A stretch of 64,000 nucleotides of DNA, taken from Hyphomicrobiales bacterium. Its GTDB lineage: Bacteria > Pseudomonadota > Alphaproteobacteria > Rhizobiales > Methyloligellaceae. Made by a program: the position numbers and the translations under genes. Below, in pieces: positions 60,657-64,000 of the stretch. Every line of letters begins with the position of its first letter. Position 1 is the stretch's first letter. The DNA is taken from NCBI GenBank assembly GCA_028280515.1, contig JANQLP010000077.1, positions 1-64,000 on the forward strand, in the 5' to 3' direction. The notes beneath the pieces were generated by a model. That model saw only the letters and a program-made list of their open reading frames with translations. It had not been told where the DNA came from and did no database searches.

Positions 60657-62182
60657 GCGGCATCCGCGTCGCTGATGCCGCCCATGAGCGCGCCAACACG
60701 TTCACTGGTGGCTTCTGCGGGTGAGATAATGCCGGTGATTTCCCCGGAGCACATCACGGCGATACGGTCGCAAACGCTGAGGATATGTTCCAGCTCGGTT
60801 GAAATATACAAAACGGCCGTGCCGCGGCTACGTTCCCTCAGAATAGTGCGTTGCACCGCGTCGATCGCCCCGACGTCGAGACCCTTGCAAGGCTGCATCA
60901 CCACCAGAATACGGGGCGCGCATTCGACCTCACGGGCGAAGATCAGTTTTTGCTGGTTGCCGCCGGACAGGAAGCGCGCATGCTGGTCGACCGATCGCAA
61001 CCGAATGTCGTAACGCTTCACCCAGTCCGTCGCCGTATCCCGCGCATTTTGCATGTGCAGGATGCCGTGTTTTGAAAATGGCCAACTCCGGAAATCCCGC
61101 AACATGGCATTCTTGACGACGGGAAGATCCAGCACGAGCCCGGTTTGCTGCCGGTCCTCCGGAACGAAAGACATGTGCGTCTTGTGACGCCGGTCGTAGA
61201 CGGACAGGGTCGAAACATCCTGGCCGAAGACGCTCACTTTGCCGGAGCTGGGCCGGCGCAGTCCGGTCAAAACCTCGGCAAGCTCTCTCTGACCATTGCC
61301 GTCAACGCCGGCGACGCCGAGGATTTCGCCAGATTGCAGGTCGAAGGAGACCCCTTTCAACGCTTCGATATCCCGGTCGTCGTGCGCCCGCAGATCGCGT
61401 ACGGATACGGCGACAGGTCCGGGTTTGACTTTCGGTTTCTTGAGGTCTTCAAACACCATGTCGCGGCCGACCATGAGGCGCGCCATTTCCCTGGTGTTCG
61501 TCTCCGAGACGGCTTTCTCGGCAGTGACCGTGCCGTGTTGCATAATCGTAATACGATCTGCGACCTCAGTGACTTCTTCGAGCTTGTGGGTGATGAAAAT
61601 GACGGTTTTGCCGTTGTCGCGCAGACGCTTCAGTCCATCGAGAAAGTTGGCGATTTCATTTGGCGCCAGAACGCTGGTCGGCTCGTCGAGAATGACAATA
61701 TCGGCGTCGCGGTAGAGAACCTTCAGGATTTCCACGCGCTGCCGCATGCCAATCGGCAATTTCCAGATTTCCGCGTAGGGGTCGATCTCGAACCCAAAGG
61801 CATCGCTCAGTACCGAAAGCCTGTCGACATGCTCCTTGAGTGACAGGCGCATCCCTTGTCCGGGCAGCCCGAGAACGATGTTCTCGATGACACTCAAGGT
61901 TTCGACAAGCATGAAGTGCTGGTGGATCATCCCCATGCCAAGACCCATGGCCTGGCGCGGCGAGCGGACGACCGTCTCGGTTCCATTGATAAGGATGCGT
62001 CCGCCGTCGGGCTGGTAAAGGCCGAACAGCACATTCATCAGCGTGGTTTTGCCGGCTCCATTCTCGCCCAGGATCGCGTGGATCGAACCGGGAAGGACGT
62101 GGAGGCTCACCTTGTCCAGGGCTTTGAAATCCCCGAACAGTTTGGTGATTTGATCGAACTCAAGCGCGTATTCGTTTGCCAT
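60653..62182 (-). CDS. ABC transporter ATP-binding protein with two ABC domains (nucleoside/sugar type)
   Basis: This 509-residue tandem ATPase of the RbsA/YufO group has a first domain with Walker A GENGAGKTT (about 38-46) and LDEPTSVLAPNEI. The second domain from about 260 has the degenerate Walker A GVAGVDGNGQREL and signature FLSGGNQQKLIFAREVE, usual for this family. It is co-transcribed with the BMP receptor upstream and the two permeases downstream. Confidence 0.94.
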   Translation of the reverse strand: MANEYALEFDQITKLFGDFKALDKVSLHVLPGSIHAILGENGAGKTTLMNVLFGLYQPDGGRILINGTETVVRSPRQAMGLGMGMIHQHFMLVETLSVIENIVLGLPGQGMRLSLKEHVDRLSVLSDAFGFEIDPYAEIWKLPIGMRQRVEILKVLYRDADIVILDEPTSVLAPNEIANFLDGLKRLRDNGKTVIFITHKLEEVTEVADRITIMQHGTVTAEKAVSETNTREMARLMVGRDMVFEDLKKPKVKPGPVAVSVRDLRAHDDRDIEALKGVSFDLQSGEILGVAGVDGNGQRELAEVLTGLRRPSSGKVSVFGQDVSTLSVYDRRHKTHMSFVPEDRQQTGLVLDLPVVKNAMLRDFRSWPFSKHGILHMQNARDTATDWVKRYDIRLRSVDQHARFLSGGNQQKLIFAREVECAPRILVVMQPCKGLDVGAIDAVQRTILRERSRGTAVLYISTELEHILSVCDRIAVMCSGEITGIISPAEATSERVGALMGGISDADAA

Positions 62183-62242
62183 CTGTGCTCGCCACAGGCC
62201 CGCCGGCCGTCATCATCGACGGCGAACGGTGTTGGTTGGAAT

Positions 62243-62275
62243 TGGGGAGAGGGCAGTTTAGCCGAACTCTCCCCA
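62243..62275 (-). promoter_or_regulatory. intercistronic stem-loop after the BMP receptor gene
   Basis: TGGGGAGAG (62243-62251) and CTCTCCCCA (62267-62275) form a perfect 9-bp stem, and GGC/GCC can pair further inside. It lies in the 114-bp gap between the receptor and ATPase genes on the minus-strand transcript. No U-run follows on that strand. It matches the pattern seen after urtA and the amino-acid binding protein gene. Confidence 0.75.
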
Positions 62276-62296
62276 TCCGGATGTCCGGACAGATGC

Positions 62297-63265
62297 TTAG
62301 CGCGTTTTGATTTTGCCGGCCTTGATGTCGTCAATCAGTCCGGAGACTTCCTTCTGCAAGTCTTCAGGCACCGAGGCGTGATAAGTGCCGATGCGCGCGG
62401 CCTCCGGCGTTTCGAGGCCGTAGATGTATGCCTTGCCTTCGAGCTTTCCGTCTTTGGCGGTAGACAGAATTGTCACAAGTGCGTTGCGCAAGTCGAAGAT
62501 CGCGGACTGAAGGACCGTATCAGGCCAGTCGGCGATCGCGTCATAGTAGATGCCGATGGCCTTCTTTTTCTGTTCCTTCGCGCCCTGCAGGCTGCCGACG
62601 ACGGCATTGTCCATTGATGGAAAAATGACGTCGGCACCCTGGCTTATCTGGTTGAGTGCCGCTTCCTTGCCTTTCGCGACATCGTCCCAGTCGTTCGTCC
62701 AGGCGGTGAACACCTCGCCGTCAGGGCGCGCGTCCTTGAACCCCTTGGTGAAACCCTCGCCGAGTTCCACGTAGAACTTCAGTTTTTGGGCGCCGATGTA
62801 GCCGCCTTTGCCCGACTCCGACATTTTCCCGGAAAGGTAACCCATGACATAACCGAGAGCCGGAAAATCGAAGCTCATTGTCGATACATTGCCACCGGGC
62901 TTGGTGCCATTCACGATGATGAACCTGGTGTCCGGGAAACGCTTCGCAACGCGTTCGACGGATTCCTGAAATTCACCGCCGTGGCCGATGACAACATCGT
63001 ATCCGCGCCGCGCATAGTCCGAGAGAGCCTGCGGTTGGTCCGGCTGGGCCGTCTTTTCACTAAACGCGAATTCAATGCCAAGCTTGTCCGAAGCGCGTTT
63101 CATGCCCTCGTATCCGGCCTGGTTGAACGACTTGTCCGTGATAATGCCGGGCAACACGATCGCCACCTTGAACTCATTTGCCCAGGCGGTGCCCAAAGAG
63201 GCCACCATTGCTGCTACCAGAGTTGCGAGCAGCAATCCCGTGAGTCGAAACGATCTCAAAAACAT
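62297..63265 (-). CDS. BMP family ABC transporter substrate-binding protein
   Basis: This 322-residue receptor of the basic membrane protein (PnrA/BmpA) family starts at ATG 63265, five bases after GGGAGG. The longer open frame upstream lies antisense to the TetR gene and is not used. Signal peptide about 1-28 (ends GTAWA). The mature part has FKVAIVLPGIITDKSFNQAGYEGMKRASDKLG and DVVIGHGGEFQESVERVAKRFPDTRFIIVNG, both family hallmarks. Related receptors bind purine nucleosides or other small heterocycles. The operon enzymes suggest a nitrogen-rich ligand (inference). Confidence 0.94.
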   Translation of the reverse strand: MFLRSFRLTGLLLATLVAAMVASLGTAWANEFKVAIVLPGIITDKSFNQAGYEGMKRASDKLGIEFAFSEKTAQPDQPQALSDYARRGYDVVIGHGGEFQESVERVAKRFPDTRFIIVNGTKPGGNVSTMSFDFPALGYVMGYLSGKMSESGKGGYIGAQKLKFYVELGEGFTKGFKDARPDGEVFTAWTNDWDDVAKGKEAALNQISQGADVIFPSMDNAVVGSLQGAKEQKKKAIGIYYDAIADWPDTVLQSAIFDLRNALVTILSTAKDGKLEGKAYIYGLETPEAARIGTYHASVPEDLQKEVSGLIDDIKAGKIKTR

Positions 63266-63336
63266 ATCTACCTCCCAATTAAGACTATTAAATATTTTAT
63301 AAACTAAATGTTTTGTGTCAATAAAGATTGTTGCGC
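63266..63336. promoter_or_regulatory. A/T-rich divergent promoter between the BMP operon and tetR
   Basis: This 71-bp gap is strikingly A/T-rich compared with the surroundings (stretch TATTAAATATTTTATAAACT at about 63287-63306) and includes the palindromic AAATATTT. Both divergent start codons lie close, so promoters overlap. A TetR dimer site is expected here, but I cannot define a clean palindrome. Confidence 0.5.
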
Positions 63337-64000
63337 ATGGCAGACAAAGGACGCACACTCCGCGACCTGATGGCGGCAGGGACAGAGATGAAGCACTTGG
63401 GACTTCGTGAGCGACAGAAGGCTGACAGACGTCGCCATATTCTTGATGTCGCCAAATCGAAATTTCAGACGGACGGCTACGCGAATGTGACGATGGAAGC
63501 AATCGCGAACGACGCAAACGTGTCCTCGGTAACCGTCTACAATTACTACAAGAGCAAGGCAGGGCTGTTGCTTGCCCTGGTGGCGGAGAGCGACAAATAT
63601 CTGATCGCGCAACTTGAGGAGATGATCTCCGGTCATCCCGATGACCTGATCGACGCCGTTGCCCGGTTCGGGCAGATTCTGCGCCGGCATGCGATGAGCT
63701 ATCTGAGCAAACCGACATGGCGGGAGGTGGTGTCTGCGAGCATTCACGAAGGAAGCAGGGACTTCGGGCGCACCTATATGGATCTGGACCATGTGTTAAT
63801 CGAACTCATGCAGTCGCTGGTGGAAGACGCCAAGCAGCGAAAACTGATAAGTTCCGACATCGACAGCCTCGCCCTCGCTGACTGCCTGTTCTCATTGCAG
63901 AACATCCGGTTTTTTCAATTCATCGCCGACGACGACATTTCCGACGAGGAAATCGACGCCAGGTTTCGCCATGACCTGATAGCTTTGGCGCAAATGTTCG
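63337..64000 (+). CDS. TetR-family transcriptional regulator, 3' end beyond the window
   Basis: From ATG 63337 the frame stays open to the window end (221 codons). The N-terminal DNA-binding domain is clear: ADRRRHILDVAKSKFQTDGY (about 30-49), then VTMEAIANDANVSSVTVYNYYKSKAGLLLALV (about 52-83), a normal TetR helix-turn-helix. The remaining helical part is the ligand domain. In-frame ATGs at 63370 and 63388 are alternative starts; the latter follows GGGACAGAG. It is divergent from the BMP operon across 71 bp of A/T-rich DNA and probably controls it. Confidence 0.92.
   Translation, partial: MADKGRTLRDLMAAGTEMKHLGLRERQKADRRRHILDVAKSKFQTDGYANVTMEAIANDANVSSVTVYNYYKSKAGLLLALVAESDKYLIAQLEEMISGHPDDLIDAVARFGQILRRHAMSYLSKPTWREVVSASIHEGSRDFGRTYMDLDHVLIELMQSLVEDAKQRKLISSDIDSLALADCLFSLQNIRFFQFIADDDISDEEIDARFRHDLIALAQMF

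Noticed and set aside
59730-61013. 427-codon plus-strand open frame opposite the BMP permease and ATPase
   Set aside because: Histidine/arginine/glutamine-rich antisense frame without domains; the minus-strand genes are certain.

Overview
The window is about 64 kb of GC-rich bacterial chromosome with no mobile element, rRNA, tRNA or CRISPR array that I can see. Gene content points to an alphaproteobacterium, most likely Hyphomicrobiales (Rhizobiales) or Rhodobacterales: a urt-ure cluster with a small extra gene between ureA and ureB, a btuBFCD-cbiZ cobalamin locus with a DUF1289 protein, a tripartite tricarboxylate (TctCBA) uptake system, and many ABC importers with LysR, GntR, IclR and TetR regulators. 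It looks like a nutrient-scavenging accessory region of a metabolically versatile soil or marine bacterium.

Layout. (1) 1-8.0 kb, minus strand: the urea ABC transporter urtABCDE runs into ureD-ureA-small ORF-ureB-ureC (ureC leaves the window). A textbook sigma-54 promoter lies just upstream of urtA, with NtrC-like half sites 150-190 bp further up. (2) 8.6-14.3 kb, plus strand: an IclR regulator, a class III aminotransferase and a complete polar amino-acid ABC transporter, preceded by a TTCGAT/ATCGAA palindrome. (3) 14.3-20.2 kb: tctC-tctB-tctA-ureohydrolase (minus), a FadR-type GntR regulator and a divergent crotonase-fold gene. The same 17-bp operator, in opposite orientation, sits at both promoters. 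(4) 20.3-30.0 kb: a TonB-dependent receptor with a DUF2946 protein (minus), then a cobalamin riboswitch followed by btuB-btuF-btuC-btuD-cbiZ and a DUF1289-containing protein (plus). (5) 30.3-56.4 kb: two GcvA-like LysR genes, a divergent MmgE/PrpD gene, and a long plus-strand catabolic island: peptide-type ABC transporter, two tandem NodB-fold deacetylases (the second without its metal ligands), ketopantoate-reductase-like protein, old yellow enzyme, P450, ADP-forming acyl-CoA synthetase, 3-hydroxyacyl-CoA dehydrogenase, FAD ferredoxin reductase (minus), peptide-binding protein, two SDRs, flavin reductase, [2Fe-2S] ferredoxin, C45 autoproteolytic acyltransferase, acyl-CoA dehydrogenase and an alpha/beta hydrolase (minus). 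(6) 56.7-63.3 kb, minus strand: a BMP/nucleoside-type ABC importer in one operon with a third deacetylase and a second ureohydrolase, divergent from a TetR gene that runs off the window end.

How the parts may work together (inference). Two separate importer operons end in ureohydrolases of the agmatinase/arginase family, whose reaction releases urea, and the window opens with urea import and urease under an apparent nitrogen-control promoter. The region therefore reads as a nitrogen-scavenging district for guanidino and amide compounds. The 34-56 kb island has the parts of a complete catabolic route for an imported amide- or peptide-like molecule (import, de-acylation, P450 oxidation with its own ferredoxin and reductase, dehydrogenation, CoA activation, beta-oxidation). 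I do not recognise it as a described pathway, and it is the best candidate here for a new system.

RNA-level structure: three substrate-binding-protein genes (urtA, the amino-acid binding protein, the BMP protein) are each followed by a strong intercistronic stem-loop without a U-run, and a fourth (dppA-like) by a true terminator. The btuB leader carries a possible Shine-Dalgarno-masking helix downstream of the riboswitch.
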